64,000 nt of DNA from Mesorhizobium sp. M2D.F.Ca.ET.226.01.1.1. Lineage in GTDB: Bacteria; Pseudomonadota; Alphaproteobacteria; Rhizobiales; Rhizobiaceae. Below are positions 1 to 6,871 of the stretch, one piece after another. Position 1 is the stretch's first letter; each line of letters starts with the position of its first letter. Position numbers and translations under genes: made by a program. The stretch is taken from assembly GCF_004022705.2 (NCBI RefSeq), contig NZ_RZOY02000020.1, positions 1 to 64,000 on the forward strand, written 5' to 3'. The notes beneath the pieces were generated by a model that was not told the origin of the DNA, searched no databases, and saw only the letters and a list, made by a program, of their open reading frames with translations.

Positions 1-19
1 AGAACCAAGGAGCATGCTC

Positions 20-217
20 ATGAAACTGATGGTCAACGGCGAGGCGCGTGAGATTGCCGCCACCACGCTGGCCGAGTTGCTTGCCGCGCTCGACTATGAG
101 GGCGATTGGCTCGCCACCGCCGTCAACGGCGACCTCGTGCACAAAGCCAACCGCACGGAGTTCCAGTTGAGCGACGGCGACCGGATCGAAATCCTCTCGC
201 CCATGCAGGGCGGCTAG
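20..217 (+). CDS. thiS: Sulfur carrier protein ThiS
   Basis: Small ubiquitin-fold sulfur carrier for building the thiazole ring of thiamine. The 65-residue product ends in Gly-Gly, the C-terminus that is adenylated and thiocarboxylated, just after the conserved run ILSPMQGG. I chose the ATG at 20 and not the one at 14 because AAGGAG at 7-12 then sits seven bases upstream; for the earlier ATG it would be one base away. thiG starts two bases after the stop, followed by thiE and thiD, so this is a thiamine operon. thiC and thiO, the usual upstream partners, would lie before the window. Confidence 0.93.
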   Translation: MKLMVNGEAREIAATTLAELLAALDYEGDWLATAVNGDLVHKANRTEFQLSDGDRIEILSPMQGG

Positions 218-218
218 C

Positions 219-992
219 ATGTTGGAGCTTTATGGAACCGAGCTTTCGTCGCGCCTGCTTCTCGGCACCGCTCAATATCCTTCGCCGGCCATCCTTGCCG
301 ATGCAGTCAAGGCGTCGGGCACGTCGGTGGTGACCGTCTCGTTGCGGCGTGAGATGGCGGGCGGTAGAGCCGGCGAACAATTCTGGTCGTTGATCCGCTC
401 GCTGGGCGCCAGAATCCTGCCCAATACCGCCGGCTGCCTCTCCGTCAAGGAAGCCGTCACCACCGCGAAAATGGCGCGCGAGGTCTTCGGCACCAACTGG
501 ATCAAGCTCGAAGTGATCGGCAATCACGACACGCTACAGCCGGATGTGTTCGGTCTGGTTGAAGCCGCCCGCATCCTGTGCGAGGACGGCTTTGCGGTAT
601 TCCCCTATACCACCGACGATCTCGTTGTCGCCGAGCGGCTGCTGGAAACGGGCTGCAAGGTCCTGATGCCGTGGTGCGCACCGATCGGTTCCGCCTTGGG
701 ACCGGTCAACATGACGGCGCTGCGCTCGATGCGCGGATATTTCCCTGGCGTCCCGCTGATTGTGGATGCGGGGCTCGGACGGCCGTCGCACGCGGCCACC
801 GTCATGGAACTCGGCTTTGACGCCGTGCTCCTGAACACAGCGGTCGCCAAGGCGGCATATCCGGTCGGCATGGCGCGTGCTTTCGGTAAGGCGGTCGACG
901 CCGGTCGTGAGGCGTTCAGTTCGGGAATGCTCGAACCGCGCGACGTCGCCGTGCCATCGACACCGATGGTCGGCAGGGCCGTTTTTTCATGA
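219..992 (+). CDS. thiG: Thiazole synthase ThiG
   Basis: Makes the thiazole phosphate moiety of thiamine from 1-deoxy-D-xylulose 5-phosphate, glycine-derived dehydroglycine and the ThiS thiocarboxylate. The 257-residue protein is of normal family length and is a TIM barrel. It begins with the typical LGTAQYPSP segment (residues 15-23). Lys96 in NWIKLEVIGNH matches the substrate-binding Schiff-base lysine. The phosphate-binding VDAGLGRPSHA segment is present. It lies two bases behind thiS and overlaps thiE by four bases (ATGA), which suggests translational coupling. Confidence 0.95.
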   Translation: MLELYGTELSSRLLLGTAQYPSPAILADAVKASGTSVVTVSLRREMAGGRAGEQFWSLIRSLGARILPNTAGCLSVKEAVTTAKMAREVFGTNWIKLEVIGNHDTLQPDVFGLVEAARILCEDGFAVFPYTTDDLVVAERLLETGCKVLMPWCAPIGSALGPVNMTALRSMRGYFPGVPLIVDAGLGRPSHAATVMELGFDAVLLNTAVAKAAYPVGMARAFGKAVDAGREAFSSGMLEPRDVAVPSTPMVGRAVFS

Positions 993-1594
993 AGCTCGAT
1001 CCCTTTTATCTGATCGTCGACAGCGCTGCCTGGATCGAACGGCTGGTCCCACTCGGAGTCCGGCTTCTGCAACTGCGCATCAAGACCGTGGATGAGGCTG
1101 GGTTGCGCGCGGAGATCCGCACCGCGAAGGCCTTGTGTGCTCGATACCAGTGCCAACTCATCGTCAACGACCACTGGCGCCTGGCAATCGAGGAAGGCTG
1201 CGACTTCATACATCTCGGCCAGGAGGATTTGCAGACCGCTGACCTCTTGGCGATACGGGCAGCCGGCGTAAGGCTCGGACTGAGCACACATGATCATCAG
1301 GAGCTGGAAACGGCGATGGCCGCCGAGCCTGACTACATAGCGCTTGGACCCATCTATCCGACCATCCTGAAGAAGATGAAATGGGCGCCGCAAGGGGTCG
1401 AACGGATCAGCGAATGGAAGCGCCAGGTCGCGCCGTTTCAATTGGTCGCCATTGGTGGCCTCAACCCTGAGCGGCTCGACGGTGTCTTTGCGGCTGGCGC
1501 GGACAGCGCGGCGGTGGTGACCGACATCACGCTCAACGACGACCCCGAGGCGCGCACGCGAGAATGGATCGAAAAGACGGACCAATGGCGCTGA
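989..1594 (+). CDS. thiE: Thiamine phosphate synthase ThiE
   Basis: Joins HMP pyrophosphate and thiazole phosphate to give thiamine phosphate. The 201 residues follow the TIM-barrel pattern of the family: FYLIVD at the start, LQLRIK, LIVNDHWRLA, HLGQEDL, LGLSTHDHQE, ALGPIYPT and VAIGGLNPE. Its start overlaps the thiG stop by four bases and its end overlaps or abuts thiD. It is slightly shorter and more divergent than chromosomal ThiE enzymes, which would fit an accessory thiamine locus. The family call is firm; the activity is inferred. Confidence 0.9.
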   Translation: MKLDPFYLIVDSAAWIERLVPLGVRLLQLRIKTVDEAGLRAEIRTAKALCARYQCQLIVNDHWRLAIEEGCDFIHLGQEDLQTADLLAIRAAGVRLGLSTHDHQELETAMAAEPDYIALGPIYPTILKKMKWAPQGVERISEWKRQVAPFQLVAIGGLNPERLDGVFAAGADSAAVVTDITLNDDPEARTREWIEKTDQWR

Positions 1595-2400
1595 GGCGAG
1601 AACCACATGTGCTTGTCGTCGGTGGATCGGACTCCAGTGGCGGTGCTGGAATTGCACGCGATATCGAGACGATCTCTGCCATTGGCGTGCGCACCTGTCT
1701 CGCCGTCACAGCGCTAACGGTGCAAACGCATGACGCCGTGATCGAAATCTATTATTCGCCACCTAGCCTGGTGGCCAATCAGATGTGCGCCGCGCTGCAG
1801 GCCAACGACGTGGCCACAATCAAGATCGGCATGCTGGCGACTGCCAAGATCATTGTTGCCGTTGCCGCAGTGCTGCGCAAATTTCCGCATGTCCCCGCAG
1901 TACTCGACCCTGTGCTGGCCTCCACCTCAGGCCGCGCACTTCTGCAAGCAGGCGCTATCGCTGCCATGAAGCGCGATCTTATGCCGCTTTGCTGCATTGT
2001 CACGCCCAACCTCCCTGAACTGGCGCTCCTTAGTGGCTCCGAACTGGCAGTGGATGAGGACGGAGCGCTCCAACAAGGAAAAAGACTGCTGGCCGCCGGC
2101 CCTCAAGCCCTGCTGATCAAGGGTGGGCATGCGTCGGGAACCCGGTCGACCGATATTCTGTTACGCTCCGGGCACGAACCCATCCGCTTCGATGCACCGC
2201 GCCTTGCCACATCGATGCGCGGGACAGGTTGCATGCTGGCCAGCGCGATTGCGGCGCATCTGGCGAAGCCGAAGCCGCTCGAAGACAGCGTGCGCGAAGG
2301 CAAGCTGTTTGTCTTGGAGAGGCTTCAGAAATGCCGGCTGAATAACCACAGCGTTCTGCGTCCAGCCAAGCAGACCCATTTTCCAGAATTTTTCCCGTAG
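1585..2400 (+). CDS. thiD: Hydroxymethylpyrimidine/phosphomethylpyrimidine kinase ThiD
   Basis: Phosphorylates HMP and HMP phosphate to HMP pyrophosphate, the pyrimidine substrate of ThiE. It is a ribokinase-fold protein of about 271 residues. The N-terminus carries VVGGSDSSGGAGIARDIETI, the substrate-binding segment. The C-terminal anion hole is RGTGCMLASAIAAHLA. An ATG at 1564 is also in frame, but the one at 1585 puts the conserved strand close to the N-terminus as is usual and shortens the overlap with thiE to ten bases. It ends the operon; no gene follows closely. Confidence 0.93.
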   Translation: MALRREPHVLVVGGSDSSGGAGIARDIETISAIGVRTCLAVTALTVQTHDAVIEIYYSPPSLVANQMCAALQANDVATIKIGMLATAKIIVAVAAVLRKFPHVPAVLDPVLASTSGRALLQAGAIAAMKRDLMPLCCIVTPNLPELALLSGSELAVDEDGALQQGKRLLAAGPQALLIKGGHASGTRSTDILLRSGHEPIRFDAPRLATSMRGTGCMLASAIAAHLAKPKPLEDSVREGKLFVLERLQKCRLNNHSVLRPAKQTHFPEFFP

Positions 2401-2584
2401 CGAGACTAGAGAAGGGGCTACTGCTTCTCTATGCCATCCTCACAACGCGTTGAGTTTCTCACTGCCAATTATGCGACTTTCGAGGTGCAAATAGCGAATA
2501 TCGAGTTCTTAGTGACAGAAACGACCGGAATTGGTTGCGTGGATCACCAGGTCGCTACCGATTGGGTCAGCGACTCAATAGAAC

Positions 2585-2950
2585 GTCACATCTCTGTCCA
2601 CACTCGAGCTTATTTGCCGCAAACGCGTCGAGCCCCGCGTCAATCGGTCTTATAATAGTATCCGGGGCAGCTCCAAAGCTGTGGCATCGGCTACCCGCCG
2701 GCCGTGGCGCTTGCTGTTCGAGCGTCGGACGCCGCCTGCCATTGAACATCTGATGGGCTATTGGGTGGCGGCGACACACTCATCCAGGTGCAACTGGCTT
2801 TTTCAACTCGGGAACCAGCAGAAGCCTTCGCTGCGTCGCAACATTTGGATTATGTCGTACAGCCCGATCTTCCAGAGAAAACAAGACCTAACGTTCGAAA
2901 CCTGTCACGCAACCAACCACCGAATGAAAGATCCAGCGTGCGATCGCAGG
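2585..2950 (+). pseudogene. NDUFS4-like (ETC complex I subunit family) remnant
   Basis: A short protein of the NADH dehydrogenase Fe-S protein 4-like family, as found on rhizobial symbiosis islands, is recognisable in pieces. One frame reads RPWRLLFERRTPPAIEHLMGY (about 2699-2762). One base away, the next frame continues with GGGDTLIQVQLAFSTREP and then AFAASQHLDYVVQP (2764-2865). The family signature has a W-L-FERR-P-IE-LMG-T-GGDDTL-QV-L-F order, and the two pieces together reproduce it. A stop and a frame change separate them, and the N-terminal part is scrambled. I recognise the family from memory; no function is expected from this locus. Confidence 0.6.
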
Positions 2951-2997
2951 GAGGTAAGAATAACCGGTCTGGCTTTCCTATCGCCGGTCCAGGTTAA

Positions 2998-3221
2998 GAC
3001 CAACGACGTCGTCACGACATCAACACAGTGCGCGAAGCGCTCGTATTCCTGAATCAGTGGCCAAAAGCGCGTCGGGGACCGGTATTCAGTTGCGCGGTGA
3101 GAAGCAGCAACGCAGCGATCGCCGGACAGATGACACCCGAGCAGGCGCGGCAAGCATTGTGGGATTTGCCAGGATTGCCGGCGTGCTGGCCAAATCTGAT
3201 TTCGTCGTTGGTGGCGACTGA
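2998..3221 (+). pseudogene. DUF982 family protein, frameshifted
   Basis: DUF982 proteins are short rhizobial proteins of unknown function, abundant on symbiosis plasmids and islands. One frame reads INTVREALVFLNQWPKARR, then GPVFSCAVRSSNAAIAGQ and MTPEQARQA (3019-3156). The next frame completes the domain with IVGFARIAGVLAKSDFVVGGD and a stop at 3219-3221. Loss of a single base near 3157, restoring a phenylalanine in ARQAFVGFARIAG, would join the two. No convincing start codon or N-terminal 20 residues are visible, so this looks like a decayed gene and not a simple sequencing error. Confidence 0.65.
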
Positions 3222-3975
3222 TTTAAAGCTGCAGGAAGATCACCGCCGGTAACGCGTTGGCCCGCTGCTCGCCAAGACGGAAAGAACGCCGCCTTGTGAG
3301 TTCCAATAATGGGCGATGCGGGAATTGCACATGTCTGTGCCCATCTGTCCGGCCGAAATGCAAATGGCGTCACTGGCGAAGGTCAGCGAACGCGGCACGC
3401 AGGGCTGGATTCTTTTGACTTGCGGCAAGCCGACATAGGTGCTGGCTTGATGTCTCGGTCACTGCGACGTGTCATGCCGATTCATTCGTCAGCTACCATG
3501 ACGATGCGGCGCGTCGCCTGCGATCAGTTGATCGAACCGCGGTGCAATTCGGGACGCTTCGTCGATCCCGACAGTTGCGCAAAGGGAAGCCAAATCAGCG
3601 ACTAGAGGCAACGTGGCTACGGATTCGAAGGGACCCCGCTGTTGCCGAAGAGGTGACTGGTGGAATGTCAAAGATCACCTCGTGAAAGGCCATTTGGGGC
3701 CACCTAATGATAAAGCCGGATGCCGCTATCGGGTCCTGGCACGGGAATGACGGTCCGGCCCTACGGTGGATCGAGTTCGGTTCATGTCGCTTCGCAAGGA
3801 GGATGTGTTCCGGCGTCTGCCCGAACCCCTCTTTCTCGCATTCTGCGAGGTTGCGCGATCGGGCCGCTCGGTCTCTGTGCTGATCGCCCCTCCTGTTGCC
3901 ATCGATCGATTCCGCTTCCGGTGCGCACGCACGTGTCGCGCGTGGCAATCATGCAAGGTCGTGAATCATAGGAGG
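3222..3975. other. Gene-poor stretch before the Hsp20 gene
   Basis: I see no complete gene here. One 35-codon ORF at 3331-3438 (starting MSVPICPAEMQMASLAK) has a coding-like look but no clear ribosome binding site and no family I recognise. The other frames contain stops at the density expected of non-coding or decayed DNA. It sits between two decayed genes and a likely intact hsp20, which fits eroded island DNA. The promoter of the hsp20 gene should lie in its last 200 bases, but I see no ROSE-type thermosensor I could defend. Confidence 0.4.
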
Positions 3976-3981
3976 ATGTAC

Positions 3982-4416
3982 ATGCTTTTGTCGGATTTCG
4001 GCCGCATCGGGTTCGATCCGTTTGTGGAAATGCGGCGCATGCAACAGGAAGTAAACCAGCGTTTGGCCGGGCTGACCGCCAGCGCCGCTCAGGAGTTTCC
4101 GCCGATCAATCTTTGGACTGGCGAGGACAGCGTGGCGGTGGCCGCGGAACTGCCGGGGATATCACCTGACGAAATCGGCCTCACGGTGCGCGAGAACATT
4201 CTGACATTGAAGGGAACGCGCGAGCCTCGAACGGAGGACGAGAAATCCGTCTGGCACCGCCGTGAGCGCGCCTATGGGACCTTCTCCCGGACAGTGCAAT
4301 TGCCATTCCGCGTCGACCCGGAACGGGTCGAGGCGCGTTTCGCCAACGGGCTGCTCGAAGTCGAGTTGCACCGGCCGGAGGCGGATCGGCCGAAGAAGAT
4401 CCAGATCAAGGGATAG
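3982..4416 (+). CDS. Hsp20/alpha-crystallin family small heat shock protein
   Basis: An ATP-independent holdase chaperone of about 144 residues. The alpha-crystallin domain covers roughly residues 40-140: INLWTGEDSVAVAAELPG, then ENILTLKG, the beta-strand LPFRVDPERVEARFANGLLEVEL with the A-x-x-x-N-G-L motif, and a short Lys-rich tail. I chose ATG 3982 because AGGAGG at 3970-3975 sits six bases upstream; the ATG at 3976 would be right against it. The start of a possible second gene (MAQERGSA, ATG 4429) follows 12 bases after the stop but is cut off by the kinase fragment. Rhizobia often carry tandem hsp20 genes, so a second one may have been lost here. Confidence 0.9.
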   Translation: MLLSDFGRIGFDPFVEMRRMQQEVNQRLAGLTASAAQEFPPINLWTGEDSVAVAAELPGISPDEIGLTVRENILTLKGTREPRTEDEKSVWHRRERAYGTFSRTVQLPFRVDPERVEARFANGLLEVELHRPEADRPKKIQIKG

Positions 4417-4460
4417 AGGGAGGCAAGCATGGCTCAGGAACGCGGATCGGCCGTCGCACC

Positions 4461-5228
4461 ATGCTGCTCAATGCCCGCAAGGTGCTTTACGACCATAGTT
4501 CGGCCATCACCATCCTTCTCGCCTTCAATGACATAACGGCCCGTCGTATCATCGAGCGGGAGAAGGAAGAACTGCTCGGTCGCACCGAAGACCTGCTTCG
4601 GCAGAAAGACGTCCTGCTGCGCGAGATGGAGCATCGGGTTGCCAACAGCCTGCAGATCATTGCCTCGATCCTGTTGCTGAAGGCACGCTCGGTGACGTCG
4701 GAAGAGACGCGCCAGCATCTCAAGGACGCCCATCAGCGCGTTCTGTCCGTGGCCGAGGTGCAACGCCATCTCCACACCTCCGCCGGCGTCGACGAGATCG
4801 ATGTCGGCTCTTACCTACCGAAATTGTGCAGCAGCCTCGCCTCGTCGATGGTCGGCGAAGCCCAGCCGATCACGGTCACCGTAATGGCCGAAGGCGGCAG
4901 GATAGATTCGCAAAGGGCAGTCAGTCTGGGACTAATTGTCACCGAACTCGTGCTCAACGCCATCAAATATGCTTTCCCCAAGAAGAGAACCGGCGCTCGC
5001 ATCCAGGTGAGCTACGAGACCGCGGGCAGTGACTGGAAACTGACGGTTTCGGACAATGGCGTCGGCAAGATCGCCAACGACGTACCGGCTACCGGACTTG
5101 GAACAGCCATCGTCGAAGCACTGGTGAAACAACTGGAGGCCAGGGTGGAGATTATCAGCGATATTGACGGCACCAGCGTGTCGGTCACCCGGGCGACGTT
5201 CACCTCGCGCGTGCCGCGAGCGGCGTAA
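4461..5228 (+). CDS. HisKA_2-type sensor histidine kinase, missing its N-terminal sensor part
   Basis: The 255-residue product carries the transmitter half of a bacterial histidine kinase. A HisKA_2 dimerisation/phosphoacceptor segment, LREMEHRVANSLQIIASILL, comes after a coiled-coil-like EREKEELLGRTEDLLRQKD stretch. It is followed by an ATPase domain with N-box LVLNAIKYAF, G1-box DNGVGK and a GLGTAIVEALVKQL helix. The first residues, and IGRRTMLLNARKV just upstream in the same frame, match the end of a PAS-type sensor domain; nothing of the rest of that domain is present. The frame is open upstream into the hsp20 tail, with no Shine-Dalgarno near ATG 4461. I infer a recombination junction near 4430-4445 that removed the sensor half. 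It may be unexpressed. Confidence 0.7.
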   Translation: MLLNARKVLYDHSSAITILLAFNDITARRIIEREKEELLGRTEDLLRQKDVLLREMEHRVANSLQIIASILLLKARSVTSEETRQHLKDAHQRVLSVAEVQRHLHTSAGVDEIDVGSYLPKLCSSLASSMVGEAQPITVTVMAEGGRIDSQRAVSLGLIVTELVLNAIKYAFPKKRTGARIQVSYETAGSDWKLTVSDNGVGKIANDVPATGLGTAIVEALVKQLEARVEIISDIDGTSVSVTRATFTSRVPRAA

Positions 5229-5526
5229 AAACCGTTACTACGATGCTGCCTTCCGGACATCGCCTGATGTCCAGGGGATCTTCTGCCGCCACGGCCTTGT
5301 CCCCGGAGCGCAGGACTGCCAGTCGCATCGCATAAGCCGAAACCTCTCAGTCGGTTGAGGGCGCTTCCGATGGCCAAGATCCGCTTTTTTGGCGTTCAGC
5401 CGGTGGGACCAAGCTCTGAAGCTGACGCTGCGCAGGTCTTTGCGTGGATGACTCGGTGCGGTCGGTAAACTCGAAGTGGCGGTTGTGTGCGTCAAGTTCT
5501 GCAAAATGGGGCGGCCACGATGCTGG
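5229..5526. other. Non-coding stretch between the kinase and the IS256 remnant
   Basis: No gene is supported. One long minus-strand frame runs across 5238-5576, but it has no start signal, an atypical composition rich in Arg, Pro and Ser, and no family I recognise, so I treat it as chance. One terminus of the original IS256-type element could lie here, but I could not match inverted ends between this side and the region near 5950. Confidence 0.35.
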
Positions 5527-5921
5527 TCATGCGGCTTGGCGTAGAGCGAGCTTCTTGTGCTCGCGCAGGTCGTCAATGTTGATGTAGGGCCTCCATCCAG
5601 TTTTCGTTGGTTTCGACAGCCGGCGCCCTGACGAGGCGCAGGCAGCTTTCGGCGTTGGGGAAGATGCGCACGACATAGGTGCGCCGGCGGATTTCCTCAT
5701 TGAGCCGTTCAAGCATGTTGGTGCTCTTGAGATGCTTGTGATGCTGGCGCGGCAGGCAAAAGAAGGTCAGCGTGCGCTCGATGGTCTCCTCCACCGTCGT
5801 CCATCTCGGCCTCGAGCACCTCCTGCATCACCGCACGGATCATTTCGTGAAGTCCGTCCGGGTCTGAAAGCAGAATGTCTTTGACGGCAGCGCTGGCGGT
5901 CTTACTTTCAATCTTGGTCAT
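5527..5921 (-). pseudogene. IS256 (Mutator)-family transposase, internally deleted
   Basis: The two ends of an IS256-family transposase are joined with the middle missing. The N-terminus, from ATG at 5921, reads MTKIESKTASAAVKDILL followed by SDPDGLHEMIRAVMQEVLEAEMD, the usual start of these enzymes. It then passes abruptly, in another frame, into the C-terminal region ERTLTFFCLPRQHHKHLKS, TNMLERLNEEIRRRTYVV and RIFPNAESCLRLVRA. A further frame change near 5585 precedes the end INIDDLREHKKLALRQAA. A full-length enzyme is about 400 residues; here roughly two thirds are gone, including the region holding the first catalytic aspartates. It cannot encode active transposase. Confidence 0.8.
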
Positions 5922-6043
5922 GGTGGCGTTCCTTCGCGGGAATCGGCGACATGAACAATCACCAGATCCCATGGCGACGGATGGATAGCGGCGCGTGCTC
6001 TGGCAGAGTGACGCTGCTAACAAACACCCCGCGGAGGAACACC

Positions 6044-6611
6044 ATGCATGTAGTGGCCGACCGATCCGAAACTCTGACTGCTATCCGGACTGGTCTGGGC
6101 GCAATCTTCGTATCGCTGGAGCTCAGCCGTTCAACCTGGCTGATCTCGTCGTTGTCGCCAGGTGGCGGCGAGAAGTTGTCGAAACACAGTGTCCCCAGTG
6201 GTGATTTATCCGCCTTGTTCCGTCGCTTCGATAGCGTGCGAGAGAAGGCAAGAGCACGCATGGGGCCAGACTTCCCCGTCGTCGCTATCCAGGAAGCCGG
6301 GCTCGATGGCTCCTGGATCCATCGGGTTCTGAGCAAGGCGGGGATCGAGAGCTACGTCGTTGATCCCGCTTCTATCGCAGTGTCTCGTCGCAGTCGCCGA
6401 GCCAAAACCGATAAGATCGATGGTGAAACGCTCGTCTCTCCTTGCCTTCAAGCGAGGCGAACCGCGCATATGTGCAATGGTCAAAGAGCCAACACCGGAG
6501 CAGGAGGATCGCCGGCGTATCTGTCGTGAACGCAAGGTACTGACGACCGAACGGGTATATAAAACGCCGCTCACTCAGAATGGTCTCGTCGCCCGAGCCC
6601 AGCGGCCGTAG
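6044..6611 (+). pseudogene. IS110-family transposase, frameshifted and truncated
   Basis: An IS110-type DEDD transposase N-terminus is visible: IFVSLELSRSTWLISSLSPG, then VAIQEAGLDGSWIHRVLSKA, VVDPASIAVSRRSRRAKTDK and IDGE. After IDGE (about 6424) the match continues one frame over with LLAFKRGEPRICAMVKEPTP and EEDRRRICRERK-like residues up to about 6550. It then stops matching and runs into unrelated sequence. The ATG at 6044 is preceded by GCGGAGGA at 6031-6038. The C-terminal half with the serine region is absent. With the IS256 remnant it marks a stretch of old insertion activity. Confidence 0.8.
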
Positions 6612-6871
6612 GCGGGATGTTGGTGCAGCCGTGAAGAGCAGCGACCGAATGTGAGGTTGATCTGCTCGGTTACGAGCAGAGTCCTGCAAGTCGGGTTCAA
6701 CCTGGATCCCATAATCGATATGACAAGCTAATCCCACTTTGACCGGCGCTCAGCACACCTAATTTCGAGCCGCGCCGACCTACACACCCGCTATCGACAT
6801 GATCCGAGTGGCGGCCTGAACTAGGCCGGCAAACTCATGTTCGTTGGCACTGTTTTTCGCTTGCATCCCGG
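6612..6871. other. Spacer between IS110 remnant and the GGDEF/EAL gene
   Basis: Nothing is supported as a gene. GATCTGCTCGGTTACGAGCAGAGTC (from about 6659) contains an inverted CTGCTCGGTTACGAGCAG that could form a hairpin. The terminator of the minus-strand gene ending at 6872 would have to lie here, but I see no hairpin with a T-run on that strand. Confidence 0.3.

Noticed and set aside
5238..5576. A 112-codon minus-strand ORF next to the IS256 remnant
   Set aside because: No start signal, biased composition and no family; it overlaps the transposase remnant end.
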